A stretch of 64,000 nucleotides of DNA. Origin: Chelydra serpentina. Taxonomy: Eukaryota; Chordata; Testudines; Chelydridae. Below, one piece after another: positions 1-11,329 of this stretch; position 1 is the first letter of the stretch; each line of letters begins with the position of its first letter. The notes under the pieces were generated by a model. It did no database searches. It had not been told where the DNA came from and saw only the letters and a program-made list of their open reading frames with translations. Location: contig JBAIAC010000048.1 in NCBI GenBank assembly GCA_037349315.1, positions 38,504,501 through 38,568,500 on the forward strand, given 5' to 3'. The position numbers were made by a program, and so were the translations under genes.

Positions 1-48
1 TGCAAGAGGGGAGGGCTCCTGCCCCATACTGGGACAGCAGAACAATCG

Positions 49-708
49 GTGAGTTATCTTCAATGCCTATACACAAATGCAAGAAGCCTGGGGAACAAGC
101 AGGGAGAACTGGAAGTCCTGGCACAGTCAAGGAATTATGATGTAATTGGAACAACAGAGACTTGGTGGGATAACTCACACGATTGGAGTACTGTCATGGA
201 TGGATATAAACTGTTCAGGAAGGATAGGCAGGGTAGAAATGTAAGAGAGCAGTATGACTGCTCAGAGCTCCAGTAGGAAACTGCAGAAAAACCTGAGAGT
301 CTCTGGATCAAATTGAGAAGTGTGAGCAACAAGGGTAATGTCGTGGTGGGAGTCTGCTACAGACCACCAGACCAGGGGGATGAGGTGGACGAGGCTTTCT
401 TCCAGCAACTAACAGAAGTTACTAGATCACAGGCCCTGGTTCTCATGGGTGACTTTAATCACCCTGATATCTGCTGGGAGAGCAATACAGCGGTGCACAG
501 ACAATCCAGGAAGTTTTTGGAAAGTGTAGGGGACAATTTCCTGGTGCAAGTGCTGGAGGAACCAACTAGGGGAAAAGCTCTTCTTGACCTGCTGCTCACA
601 AACAGGGAAGAAATAGTAGAGGAAGCAATAGTGGATGGGAACCTGGGAGGCAGTGACCATGAGATGGTCGAGTTCAGGATCCTGACAAGGAAGAAAGGAG
701 AGCAGTAG
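49..708 (+). pseudogene. CR1 ORF2 endonuclease domain, disrupted
   Basis: This is the N-terminal endonuclease of CR1 ORF2, which nicks the target DNA to prime reverse transcription. Residues 1-75 read YTNARSLGNKQGELE and TTETWW, the conserved Asn and Glu blocks of the APE-type fold. The second piece (313-708) has GVCYRPP, the MGDFNHPDI block and the terminal LGGSDHEM block that carries the catalytic Asp-His pair. An in-frame TAG at 274 and a frame change before 313 separate the two halves, so about a dozen residues are lost. A second stop at 706-708 ends the domain, and the linker to the RT (709-976) is also shifted. Confidence 0.9.
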
Positions 709-976
709 AATACAGAGCCTGGACTTCAGAAAAGCAGACTTTGACTCCTTCAGGGAACTGATGGGCAAGGTCCCCTGGGAGAACAACATGAGGGGGAAAG
801 GAGTCAAGGAAAGCTGGCTGTATTTTAAAGAATCCTTATTGAGGTTGCAGGAACAAACCATCCCGATGTGTAGAAAGAAAAGTAAATATGGCAGGTGACC
901 AGCTTGGCTTAACAGTGAAATCCTTGCTTGTCTTAAACACAAAAAAGCAGCTTACAAGAAGTGGAAGATTGGTCTA

Positions 977-2781
977 ATGACCAGGGAGGAGTATAAAAGT
1001 ATTGTTCAGGCATGCAGGAGTGAAATTAGGAAGGCCAAATCACACTTGGAGTTGCAGCTAGCTGGAGATGTTAGGAGTAACAAGAAGGGTTTCTTCAGGT
1101 ATGTGAGCAACAAGAAGAAAGTCAGGGAAAGTGTGGGCCCCTTGCTGAATGAGGGAGGGAACCTAGTGACAGAGGATGTGGAGAAAGCTAGTGTACTCAA
1201 TGCTTTTTTTGCCTCTGTCTTCACAGACAAGGTCAGCTCCCAGGCAGCTGCACTCCGCAGCACGGTATGGGGAGGAGGTGACCAGCCCTCTGTGGAGAAA
1301 GAAGTAGTTCGGGACTATTTAGAAAAGCTGGACGAACACAAGTCCATGGGGCCGGATGCACTGCATCCGAGGGTGCTAAAGGAGTTGGCCGATGTGATTG
1401 CAGAGCCATTGGCCATTATCTTTGACAAATCATGGCAATCGGGGGAGGTCCCGGATGACTGGAAAAAAGCTAATGTAGTGCCCATCTTTAAAAAAGGGAA
1501 GAAGGAAGATCCGGGGAACTACAGGCCAGTCAGTCTCACCTCAGTCCCTGGAAAAATCATGGAACAGGTCCTCAAGGAATCAATTCTGAACCACTTAAAG
1601 GACGGGAAAGTGATCAGGAACAGTCAGCATGGATTCACCAAGGGCAAGTCATGCCTGACTAACCTAATTGCCTTCTATGATGAGATAACTGGCTCTGTGG
1701 ATGAGGGGAAAGCAGTGTATGTGCTATTTCTTGACTTTAGCAAAGCTTTTGATACAGTCTCCCACAGCAACTTAAAGAAGTATGGGCTGGATGAATGGAC
1801 GGTAAGGTGGATAGAAAACTGGCTAGATGGTCGGGCTCAACGGGTAGTGATCAATGGCTCCATGTCTAGTTGGCAGCTGGTATCAAGTGGAGTGCCCCAA
1901 GGGTCGGTGCTGGGGCCGGTTTTGTTCAATATCTTCATCAACGACCTGGAGGATGGTGTGGACTGCACCCTTAGCAAGTTTGCAGATGACACTAAACTGG
2001 GAGGAGTGGTTGATACGCTGGAGGGTAGGGACAGGATACAGAGGGACCTAGACAAATTAGAGGATTGGGCCAAAAGAAATCTGATGAGGTTCAACAAGGA
2101 CAAGTGCAGAGACCTGCACTTAGGACGGAAGAATCCCATGCACTGCTACAGACTAGGGACCGAATGGCTGGGCAGCAGTTCTGCAGAAAAGGACCTAGGG
2201 GTTACAGTGGACAAAAAGCTGAATATGAGTCATCAGTGTGCCCTTGTTGCCAAGAAGGCTAATGGCATTTTGGGCTGTATAAGTAGGGGCATTGCCAGCA
2301 GATCGAGGGACGTGATTATTCCCCTCTATTCGGCACTGGTGAGGCCTCATTTGGAGTACTGTGTCCAGTTTTGGGCCCCACACTACAAGAAGGATGTGGA
2401 TAAATTGGAAAGAGTCCAACGGAGGGCAACAAAAATGATTAGGGGACTGGAGCACATGACTTATGAGGAGAGGCTGAGGGAACTGGGATTGTTAAGCCTG
2501 CAGAAGAGAAGAGTGAGGGGGGGGGGGGGATTTGATAGCTGCTTTCAACTACCTAAAAGGGGGTTCCAAAGAGGATGGATCTAGACTGTTCTCAGTGGTA
2601 GAAGATGATAGAACAAGGAGTAATGGTCTCAAGTTGCAGAGGGGGAGGTTTAGGTTGGATATTAGGAAAAACTTTTTCACTAGTAGGGTGGTGAAGCACT
2701 GGAATGGGTTACCTAGGTAGGTGGTGGAATCTCCTTCCTTAGAGGTTTTTAAGGTCAGGCTTGACAAAGCCCTGGCTGGGA
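977..2781 (+). pseudogene. CR1 ORF2 reverse transcriptase and C-terminus, disrupted
   Basis: This is the reverse transcriptase of the CR1 copy. An open frame of 535 codons starts at 977 and shows the canonical blocks in order: [10 protein letters not shown] (motif 2 region), [13 protein letters not shown] (motif A with catalytic Asp), [15 protein letters not shown] (motif B) and [10 protein letters not shown] (motif C with both catalytic Asp residues). Several residues are missing just after SKAFDTVSH, where the frame runs straight into KKYGLDEW. The frame is lost at a run of 13 G (2517-2529). The reversed copy at 14837 has a much shorter run there and reads through, so slippage in the G run caused the break. 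The remaining C-terminus continues in another frame to about 2720-2781. No start codon decision is needed because this is the middle of ORF2. Confidence 0.93.
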
Positions 2782-2875
2782 TGATCTAGTTGGGGTTGGT
2801 CCTGCTTTGAGCAGGGGGTTGGACTAGATGACCTCCTGAGGTCCCTTCCAACCCTGAGATTCTATGATTCTAAGG

Positions 2876-5667
2876 AGCCGGTAGCAAAAGGACAAGGGCA
2901 GATGCACACTGAGCTATAACTATACTTTAAATTACCTAGAGGTAAATGTTGCCATTTCGGCACAGCCCAGAGTGAGGGGCAATGTGTGGCTGCTCTGCCC
3001 TGGGGGAGCCTGCCCACTGCTATGCCTCTGTATGGAGCAGGCTCTCTGCATGATTTCAACCCATTGTTTTCCAGACTTCCTTTCAATTCTCCATCTCTGG
3101 TTTCCTTCCCCCTGTCCTCCATGTACTTACTTTCATTCTTTTCTTCTACTTTTTTTGGTCTTGCCTTCTCTTGATTTTCAGACTGTGTCTGCTTGTGTGT
3201 CATCTTTGCTGCTGTGGCTTTTCTCTATTTTCTCCTTTGCCCTCCTTTTCCTTCTCACATCTGAATTCATCCCCCCGCCCTTCCCTTTGCTCCCTGTCCT
3301 TTAACACCTCTGTTCTTCATCTGGATTGGATACAGTCATCCCAGAGATGGAGTAGAAGCAAAAACCTGAATCTAAACACCTCCACACTCCAAACTATGAT
3401 GCAGATCCAAACCATGTGCCTGAGTCCCATCTCTAATTTATTTCCAGACACAGGCCCTGAGCCTGCAATCAGGCCCACTAACTAAAATGGATCTTGTACC
3501 AACACAGCCTCAGTGAAATCAGTGGGACACTACAGGAGTGCAAGGATCTGCCCGTTTGGATCCAATTGCCAGATCCAGGACAGAGATTGCCAGCCCATTT
3601 TTTTTCAGGTTGTTGAATACACAGTGGCCTCTTCAAAGCAACTGGTTAAAGCTTTTACCTAGTCTAGTTTTAAACATCTCACTCATTCTTAGAGCTAGTT
3701 TGTGACTGAAGCACATCACCAGTGTAATGAGAGCTGGCTAGGCACATGGCGAGATGAAAATACAATTGTATAAAACCCGTACTTGTTTTACTGTTACCTC
3801 ATCTATTTGTTTTGTCATTCGGTTTCATCCTGAGACAAACCAGGACTTGAGCTTTCTGGGGCAGAGACTGTCTTTTTCTTACTTGTCTATAGAGCACCTG
3901 AATCTTGATTGGATCTTTTAAGCATTGCTGTAATGCAAACAGTGCTAATAAAACAGACAATCAGATATAAATGCCATATTGTGCATCCTTTTTCAAGCAA
4001 TGTTACATGTTTTAACTGGAATCAAGATGACTGGTGAGTGTTTTTGGTGGTATCTGCCTTCCTCACTCTTTTTAGCTGGCTTCCAATTAAATGAGCTAAA
4101 ATTATTTCAAGAAGGTGTGCATTGTAATGTCTCTACCTGTATATAGATATTTGTTTACAACATATTTATGGAGACTCAAGTGAGAACTGCTCTTTTAACA
4201 ATTTGTTCCTTATCGACAGCATGTACCAAAGATTGAAAATGTAAATAGATAGACCTGGCATATTTAAGGTCTAGTTTTGTATCTGATGCCTTTGGGTTGG
4301 GAGGGGAGGAAGGGTTTGAATCAGAAAAAACCCACCCCAGAAACTTAACTGCAGAAACTCAGAGATAAAGAATCATGAACTTTGCAAGACCTCTGTAGTT
4401 GCTGATGAGTCCCAGCATTGATGGTGTTGGCTTCATCAAAATGAGGCCTCCACCCTGAAGTCCAGGTTCACCTGAACATATGCTTATGATCACCATAATG
4501 TTGAGTTCAAGTTGATAAAGCCAGGGGATGGAAGGTATTGCAATCCTGAAATTAACTGGGCCCAGTTCTCAGTCCTGTATTTTAGTGTCCTCAAACTTCT
4601 GTGGGAATTACTAGGAACTTTGGATGCATGAACTTTTAAATATATTTGTTTCTAAATACTTCTGTTAACAAGATCAATTAATTTCTCCTTTAGGGAAACA
4701 GTAATTATACCACAGAGGGATCACGAGTAGCAGATGAAATATTTTTGTTATTGTAATACACTGTTTAATTCATGCTGTACAAATTTGGGATTTAATATAA
4801 TTTAGTGTTTGGTAGAAGAATTAACAATAAGTGCAAAATTGAAAAGATACATGTTCCACACAGAGCACTTGTTTGTTACATCTGGAAGAGGACAAAGCCT
4901 TTAGTAGGGCATTTGGGATCCCATTTGAGTATTGCTGAGTTCAGATGACTAGGCATGTGTAGTATACTGATACTATACTATACTGATTATAGTATAATCA
5001 GCAGTCCCTCATGAATGGTTAGCTCAGGTGGGGACTTTACATAGTGTCCTTTCTGTAGAAAGAGTGTATTTGAGTCAAATATATAGGGGATTCTACTGGA
5101 CAAGGACAGTATGCTGTAGCTCCAGTGGCTCTTTAGATCACAGATGATGCATGAGCTGTGCTGTCTAGATCTCCTTAAATCCTGGCAAAAACAAAACAAT
5201 AGTAGATGTTTCTACTGACTAGAGTACTTTGAAAAATGTCCACTGTAAGTGTTAGCCTGTGTTCAGTATGTACAGTTGTATAACCAACCATTAACAATAC
5301 ATTTGCTGTGCTGTGTACAGTCAGGTGCATTTCCAGCTGAGTATTTGATATTTATTTACCCCAGTAAGCTCAACTGTGATTTTTCAATGATGCCCTGCTT
5401 TTCCCAAATTAGGAACTATGCTGACAGGGGACTCAAGATCATGAAAAGGACCAGATCCATGGTGATGGCCAAAGAGCATACAGTGCAAGTTGGGGGGTGT
5501 AAAGATGGCCATGTCCCAAAGTCCTTAGGTGCTGTGTAAAGGATCAGCCCCAGGCATAAAATCAGCAGGGCAGAGGCTGATCAGGCTTTACAAAAAGTAT
5601 CTTTTACTCTTCTTATCTTGTGTGTGCTCCAGTGGAATTGGAATGAGCAGGACGTAGTTTCCCAGAG
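2876..5667. other. unannotated AT-leaning DNA, no gene seen
   Basis: No reading frame here resembles a known protein. The 3000-3480 part is pyrimidine-rich and gives short meaningless frames. At 3855-3910 a phrase resembling an old amniote repeat (GGGGCAGAGACTGTCTTT) appears. Confidence 0.5.
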
Positions 5668-6074
5668 TAGTGGCTGTCAACCCTTCTAGACTACTGCACC
5701 CCTTTCAGGAGTCTGAATTGTCTTGTGTACTCCCAAATTTCACCTCACTTAAAAACTACTTGCTTACAAAACCAGACATAAAAATACAAGTGTCACAGCA
5801 CACTATTACTGTAAAATTGCTTACTTTCTCATTTTTACCATACAACTATAAAATAAACCAATTGGAATATAAATATTGTACTTGCATTTCAGTGTATAGT
5901 ATATAGAACAGTATAAACAAGTCTGTCTGTATGAAATTTTAGTTTGTACTGACTTTGCTAGTGCTTTTTATGTAGCTTGTTGTAAAATTAGGCAAATATC
6001 TAGATGAGTTGGGGGTATACAGAGGTCTTCTAGGGGATACATCAAGCATACATGTACTTGTTTGAGAGCCACTG
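5668..6074. mobile_element. hAT-type non-autonomous DNA transposon
   Basis: The ends are inverted: TAGTGGCTGTCAACCC on the left against CAGTGGCTCTCAAACA read inward from the right. The flanks are TCCCAGAG (5660-5667) and TCCCAGTG (6075-6082), a 7-of-8 match, which gives the 8-bp target duplication of the hAT superfamily. The inside is AT-rich and non-coding. The left end recalls the abundant vertebrate repeat that begins with a GGTTCTCAACC-like terminus. Ends are well supported; the family name is not. Confidence 0.75.
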
Positions 6075-6340
6075 TCCCAGTGGACCAGTTTTAGGAGAGC
6101 ATTCCATCACCCTCTCCTTAATCCAATCCCTCCTCAAGATTCACATCTACCATAACACCCACAAGAAGTGATACTCTGTTAATATATTTAGAAAAGGGTC
6201 TTTCCAGGGTATGCACATTCATTAAGTGGGTCGTTGCAGAGTCTTCTGCTGTGCTTGCTCTCCTTTGTCTGACATTGGATTGTAAGCTGTTTGGGACATG
6301 GCCATTGTAGTCTTAGCTGCACCATAAGGGGACTTGCATA

Positions 6341-6390
6341 ATTTTGAGTGCCCTCCTTCCCCACTTCAAGTGGGGGAGCTCCCTCAAAAT
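6341..6390. repeat. 50-bp hairpin next to the DIRS fragment
   Basis: ATTTTGAG at the left pairs with CTCAAAAT at the right, and an inner CCCACTT-AAGTGGG stem sits between them. It lies about 90 bp upstream of the left inverted repeat of the DIRS fragment and may belong to it. Confidence 0.5.
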
Positions 6391-6477
6391 AGCAACGGGA
6401 GCAGGTCCAGAGCCTTCTGTAGAAATCAGGGTAAGAAACCCATTTTCAAGTTAATTCATTATTTCTGTAATTTTTCT

Positions 6478-8015
6478 CTCTTCTTCGAGAGAGGTCCTTG
6501 TGGGTGCTTCACTTTAGGTCAAAGTGCGTCCCAGCGCCTTCGATTGGAGATTTCTACAGCAGTACCCCTACGGGGATAACTATTTCACCCCAACATACAA
6601 TGTCTCCACCTGAGGGCCTGTCTGATCAATGGTTCTCTAATGAGGAGTTAACATTCAGACAAAGTGCACACGGTCTTGCTACACAGCAGAACACACAACA
6701 TGCGCGCTACCTACCTGCATAAATGGAAATGGTTCACATCTTGGTGTGCTGACAAACAGACCTCTTCAGTTTCTGCTTCACTCCCACTGATACGGATTAC
6801 CTGTTAAACCTTAAAACATCTGGCCTCTCTACTAGCTCACTCGAGGACCACCTTGTGACAATCACCGCCTTCCACCATAAGATTGACAACGTTACGGTCT
6901 TTGTCCATCCAATCACCAAAAGGTTCCTGAAGAGTATCCAGATGTTATACCCAGACATGAAACTGCCTGCTACACCTTGGGATTTACATCTAGTCCTCAA
7001 AGCCCTGATGGATAAACCCTTTGAACCAATGGCTACCTGCTCCCTTCTCCACCTAACCATGAAGACCGCCTTCCTCATAGCAATCATGGTTGCCAGACAA
7101 GCAGGAGAAATGGGGGCACTTACTCTCCATATACCACGTTCTTCTGCGATAAGGTCACACTTCGCACACATCCAAAGTTCTTACCCAAGATAGACTCTGC
7201 CTTTCACCTCAATGAGCCTATACATCTCCCAACATTTCCCCCCAAACCTCATGCTAATGCCTTTGAAACAGCAATGCACACTCCTGATGTTTGCAGAGCA
7301 TTATCCTTTTACCTGGATATAACAAAACCATTTAGAAATAACTCCCAGACTTTGTCTCTACTACTCAGCGCTCACAGGGAAATGCTCTCTCTACACAGAC
7401 TTTCCAAATGGATTGTTAACTGTATATGCCTTTGTTACCAACTCAAGAAAATACACCCTCCTACATCAATTAGGACACTCTACCCGAGCTGTATCTACTT
7501 CCACAGCCTCTCTCTGTAATGTCCCACTGTCTGACATATGCAAGGCAGCTACCTGGGCATCAAACTTTACCTTCGCCAATCACTACGCTCTCATCCACAC
7601 TACAGCGTCCGACACCAGGATGGGTAGAGCTGTCTTGTCAACAGCCTTCTTGCCTGATCCGAAGTCCCAACCATCCTAGAGGATACTGCTTTTCAGTCAC
7701 CTGAAGTGGAGCACCCACAGGAACATCTCTCTCTCGAAGAAGAGGAGAGTTACTGCACAGGGTGAGTAACTGACGTTCTTTGAGATGAGTGTCCCTATGG
7801 GTGCTCCACTACCCGCCCTCCTCCCCTCTACTTCGGAATTTGTAACACACTCTGCTGTAGAGAAGGAACTGAGGAGCTCGGGCTGTGCACGTGCTATTCA
7901 AACACCGACAGCTTGAGAGGCAGGCACAGCGTGTGCACGGTCCGTAGGGGTACTGCTGTAGAAGTCTCTGATAGAAGGTGGTGGGACACATCTTGACGTG
8001 AAGTGGAGTCCTCTG
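6478..8015 (+). mobile_element. DIRS-like tyrosine-recombinase retrotransposon fragment
   Basis: This is a decayed piece of a DIRS-type element, a retrotransposon that integrates with a tyrosine recombinase and makes no target duplication. The left arm (6478-6521, TCTTCTTCGAGAGAGG then GTGGGTGCTTCAC) recurs inverted at about 7704-7752 (GTGGAGCACCCAC then TCTCGAAGAAGAG). A second left segment (6540-6580, TTTCTACAGCAGTACCCC) recurs inverted at 7945-7985 (GGGGTACTGCTGTAGAAGTC). A direct-sense variant (TGGGTGCTCCAC) lies at 7797-7810. Terminal inverted repeats plus an internal complementary region are the hallmark of DIRS. Gag and RT/RNase H are missing. The recombinase sits between the arms. Confidence 0.82.
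6690..7679 (+). pseudogene. DIRS-type tyrosine recombinase, frameshifted
   Basis: The product would be a phage-integrase-like tyrosine recombinase that inserts circular DIRS cDNA. The N-terminal core-binding part is seen from about 6690 (HKWKWFTSWC), then in a new frame at 6855-7193 (ITAFHHKIDNVTVF, the helix-rich DIRS signature), then 7200-7510, and the catalytic C-terminus at 7413-7679. There GHSTRA gives the second catalytic Arg (codon 7485-7487), followed by VPLSDICKAATWAS and FANHYAL with the nucleophilic Tyr (codon 7584-7586). The order and spacing fit the family. At least two frameshifts and stops near 6810-6850 make it inactive. The family call is confident; no name within DIRS can be given. 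Confidence 0.82.
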
Positions 8016-9434
8016 AATGGGGTCCCTCCAGGTTAGGACTGAGTCATGGTTATGGACAAGTGGCAGTTCGTGCTATTGTTGCCCATGCTGTGGCTGTTCT
8101 CTCTAAGTCTGACCCAAAGACTACTAAAACTAATAATTTCTACTGAAATGTGAACTCCCATTTACTTCAATGGGCATGTGATCAGGCACTAGTTACACAG
8201 AGGTCTCCAGAACCAAAGGACATCATCCAGCACTAAAATTCATTGTCATGAGCACTAAAACACACTAAATTGTTAAACAAATTGGAATGGGTGAAAAGTA
8301 ATAGTTGAGAGTAAGCTAAAAAACATGGACAAAACACGTAAAATGTAGTGTGTGTCTTTAACGAATATGATCTGCAGTCTGGAAATGTTTGTACAATAAT
8401 ACTTTAAATTTTATCTATAATTTGTTGAAATTTAGGAGTATTTGAGGAAAAAAACCATAAGGATATAGGTTAAAACTGCATTTAAAAAACCCCAAAATCA
8501 TTAATATTGTCTCTTTATTACTAAGCCAGATTCAAAGAAATAAAATTTTGAAAACTTTCAAATATCCTAGAAATGATAGACAAGCAATATTAAAAAATAC
8601 CCCCCAAAATTGTTAGGTTTGTTTTATATCACCTTTTTAAAGCAACTTCCCATTTTCTCACAGATCGTCAGATATAAAGTATTTATCACCCCAAAGTGGT
8701 TTGAACTTTAAGGCATTTTAGTAACATTTCAGTTCAAGAACAAAAAAAACAACAAACAAACAAAAAACCACACAATTTTGGGGGGCGTATGGAAGCCTAA
8801 TTTACCATAAAGCGAACCTTTTTTGACAGTCACCTCTAGCAGAGCTAATTTAACACTAATGCATTTGACAGAATTACTACAATTTATGGATAAAGTATTT
8901 TCAAAGGGTACAAAAAAGCTAATTTAGGAAATCTCATTCACTTTTCAAATATTTGTGAAAGTGTGTAAATATCTTCACTTATCTCAATCTTTTTTAATCT
9001 ACATATGATTATTTATCTGAAATTTGAGCTTTCTAATTTTTCTTCCCTATGGCAAAGTTTTGTCAGTAAACAGGGCAGCGTATAACCTTCTATACTGAAT
9101 TGGCTAATATTGAAGTGTACTGTTGCCCTTTACTGGACAGACCCAGAACTTCTAAGTTGTGTGTCATAACCTTATGACACTCAAAGGAGATTTTTCCAGA
9201 GCTCAGTTTGGAAGTGCCTTTTTATTTTGGACTAGAAAAATGCAAATTCTATTCCAGCTGTCACTGGGCAGTTGTGAGTAGTACAGTGTGATGAGTTACC
9301 ATGAACTTCTAGGTGGCAGATGTTTTAAAGTATTTTTCATTTGTACCCATTCTGTTGTTCCAGTAAAAGTGGAAATGAAAGGCATGTTAGCGAAGTATTG
9401 AGATATGAATATGAAACTCATGACATGAGAATTA
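8016..9434. other. AT-rich DNA, no gene seen
   Basis: No plausible protein appears. The stretch contains A-rich runs (for example 8740-8770) and the phrase TTACTTCAATGGGCA at about 8162, one of several related phrases in the window. Confidence 0.5.
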
Positions 9435-9540
9435 AGGCTGGGATTTTCCAATGAAATACAAGAGAATTAGATGCCCAACTTCCTGTGCAGTGGAAACTGG
9501 ATGCCTGACTCCCTTAGACTCCTTTGGAAAACCCCAGTTT
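9435..9540. repeat. short palindromic repeat (foldback)
   Basis: AGGCTGGGATTTTCCA (9435-9450) pairs with TGGAAAACCCCAGTTT (9525-9540), and inner TGCC and GCCT blocks also face each other. The form is that of a small foldback MITE. No target duplication was obvious. Confidence 0.55.
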
Positions 9541-9671
9541 AAATCTAAAGTCACAACTACATTGGAGAGTTTACTATGGTAAAAAGTGTTTCCACCCAAT
9601 TCATTGAGATGCACTATCGACACAGGAAGTGCAGCAACTGATTGTCAGGCAGGCAATGATTACAAGTTAGC

Positions 9672-9965
9672 CAGTAGCACAGCCAGGTCTGGAGCACAGG
9701 GGGAGCGGTGCTATAAAAAGGCACCCCCCCCGTACTCACCATGGGTCTTCGGCGGCACTTCTGCAGAGGGTCCTCACTCACTCCAGGTCTTTGGTGGTAC
9801 CCCCCACCGAAATGCCACTGAAGACCCGGAGCGCCACTGGGTGAGTGCAAGAAGCGGCGCTTTTTAGTGCTGCTAAAAAAAAAGTGCCGCTTCCTTTTTA
9901 AGGCGCCGCTTCTGCTAACAGGGGGAGCGGCCGCTCCCCCTGCTCCCTCCCTGGCTACGCTACTG
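9672..9965. mobile_element. hAT-like MITE, 294 bp
   Basis: The left end CAGTAGCACAGCCAGG faces CAGTAGCGTAGCCAGG read inward from the right, so 14 of 16 terminal bases match. The flanking octamers AAGTTAGC (9664-9671) and AAGTTTGT (9966-9973) agree at six of eight positions, as expected for an old hAT insertion. The interior is GC-rich and non-coding; long open frames across it are accidental. Confidence 0.78.
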
Positions 9966-10015
9966 AAGTTTGTCCCTATAAACTCTGGGGCTATCATTGA
10001 ACTTGTAACTACTAA

Positions 10016-10283
10016 GGGCTGGTCTACACTAACCCCCCAATTCGAACTAAGATACGCAACTTCAGCTATCTTAGTTCGAATGAAAAGGTACTTACCCAGG
10101 GTCCACACGTGGCACGCAGGCTCCCCCGTCGACTCCGCCTACTCCGTTCGTCGAGCTGGATTACCAGTGTCGACGGGGGAGCACTTCCTGGTTCGATTTA
10201 TCGCGTCTAGACAAGACGCGATAAATTGAACCCAGAACATCGATCCGACGCCTCCGACGCGACGGGTAAGTGTAGACCTACCC
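10016..10283. mobile_element. PIF/Harbinger-like foldback MITE, 268 bp
   Basis: The ends are GGGCTGGTCTACACT and, inward from the right, GGGTAGGTCTACACT. The insertion is bounded by TAA on both sides (10013-10015 and 10284-10286), the 3-bp TWA duplication of PIF/Harbinger elements. Inside are nested hairpins: CGAACTAAGAT against ATCTTAGTTCG, CCCCGTCGAC against GTCGACGGGG, and GCGTCT against AGACGC. It shares this plan with the element at 24050. Confidence 0.8.
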
Positions 10284-10286
10284 TAA

Positions 10287-11329
10287 AACTCAGTCAATCC
10301 ACTAAGTGTCAGTGTGGATGCATTCCACTGGTGCAAATGGTGGGCTGTCCACTCTGAGAGCTGTCATCCTCTGAAATGCCTCCTGCCTCTACTAATGTCC
10401 ATCCCGTGTTCTCAGCTGGTGAGCCACCTATGGTTTAGTAGTTGAGTAGTATAGTGGGGAAAGTGTGGGCTATCGAATATCCTCAGTAATGTCCCCTCTG
10501 CCATGGTCCTCTGGAAATGTCACTGGCCACTTCTAATGTTCCCAGCAGCTGCTGAAACACGGGTTCTTTGCTAGTTGCAAATCCCATGGCTTATCAGAAT
10601 TAGATTCTCAGACAGATTTGCCAGCTGGGAATGCCTTGGGAGTAGTGGAGTTGGAAGGCAGGAAGTACCCATAGTCTTTAGGGAGAGAGCACAGGTATCT
10701 TAGTTGGTGATCTGAAGGAGATTCATAAATTAAGGCAACTATAATCTCTGCCAGCACAACCCCTCAAATAAGGTTAGAGAAGCCCCAGTGTGGATGCAGG
10801 GCAAAATTTAAGGTGATTCAAGGATACACAGCATTGTTGGTGATTCAATCAGGGCAAAACAATAGACTAAATCACAAATAATTGAAGTTTCTAATCTAGA
10901 AAAGGCCTTTGCTACTAATTTTTCTTGTAGCGAGGAACAAACTATCTCTGAAGTCCCCCAAGCTACCTACTGGTTGATCAAATGTCAACGGTATTTTTGT
11001 CCACCATTGTGTGTGTTTTCATGTAAGCAGGGATTTAGTTTGAATGATCAAATTGCTTGTCTTAACTCTTGATATTGCAAAGTACATTCCTCTCTAGCCC
11101 CATTTTCAAGGGCTACTGATGCAAATGTAGTGTAAATGTAACTATGGTATATGTTTTATAAAGTAAATATTCTCTAATGAATGCATGTTAATTAAAACAA
11201 AATCACTTCAGTGGTAATGGCAGTTTCTTTAGTACTCCTTTCCCCCCTTGTGCCTTCTGACGGCTTGCTTCATCGTATGTTTATGCCTCCTTCAATTTGA
11301 GTGACATATGCTGGAGGTTTCCACTGCCA
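10287..11329. other. no gene or clear element seen
   Basis: The sequence is mixed. No protein-like frame, terminal repeat or duplication was recognised. Confidence 0.45.

Larger units (their letters stand above)
1..2875 (+). mobile_element. CR1-clade LINE, copy A, long and 5'-incomplete
   Basis: This is a non-LTR retrotransposon of the CR1 clade. It encodes an apurinic-type endonuclease followed by a reverse transcriptase, and its 3' end is the short octamer-type tail typical of CR1 (ATTCTATGATTCTA near 2860-2874) with no poly-A. The ORF2 order is clear: endonuclease, linker, RT, C-terminal region, 3' UTR. The window opens inside ORF2, so ORF1 and the 5' UTR are absent or lie outside. The frame is broken several times, so it is a dead copy. 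A second copy, reversed, lies at 14752-15466 and matches it closely over the C-terminal region, so both belong to the same or a closely related subfamily. Class assignment is secure; the subfamily cannot be named from here. Confidence 0.95.

Noticed and set aside
4987..5539. short frames as possible small exons
   Set aside because: No similarity to known proteins, no clear splice sites in register, and random-looking composition.
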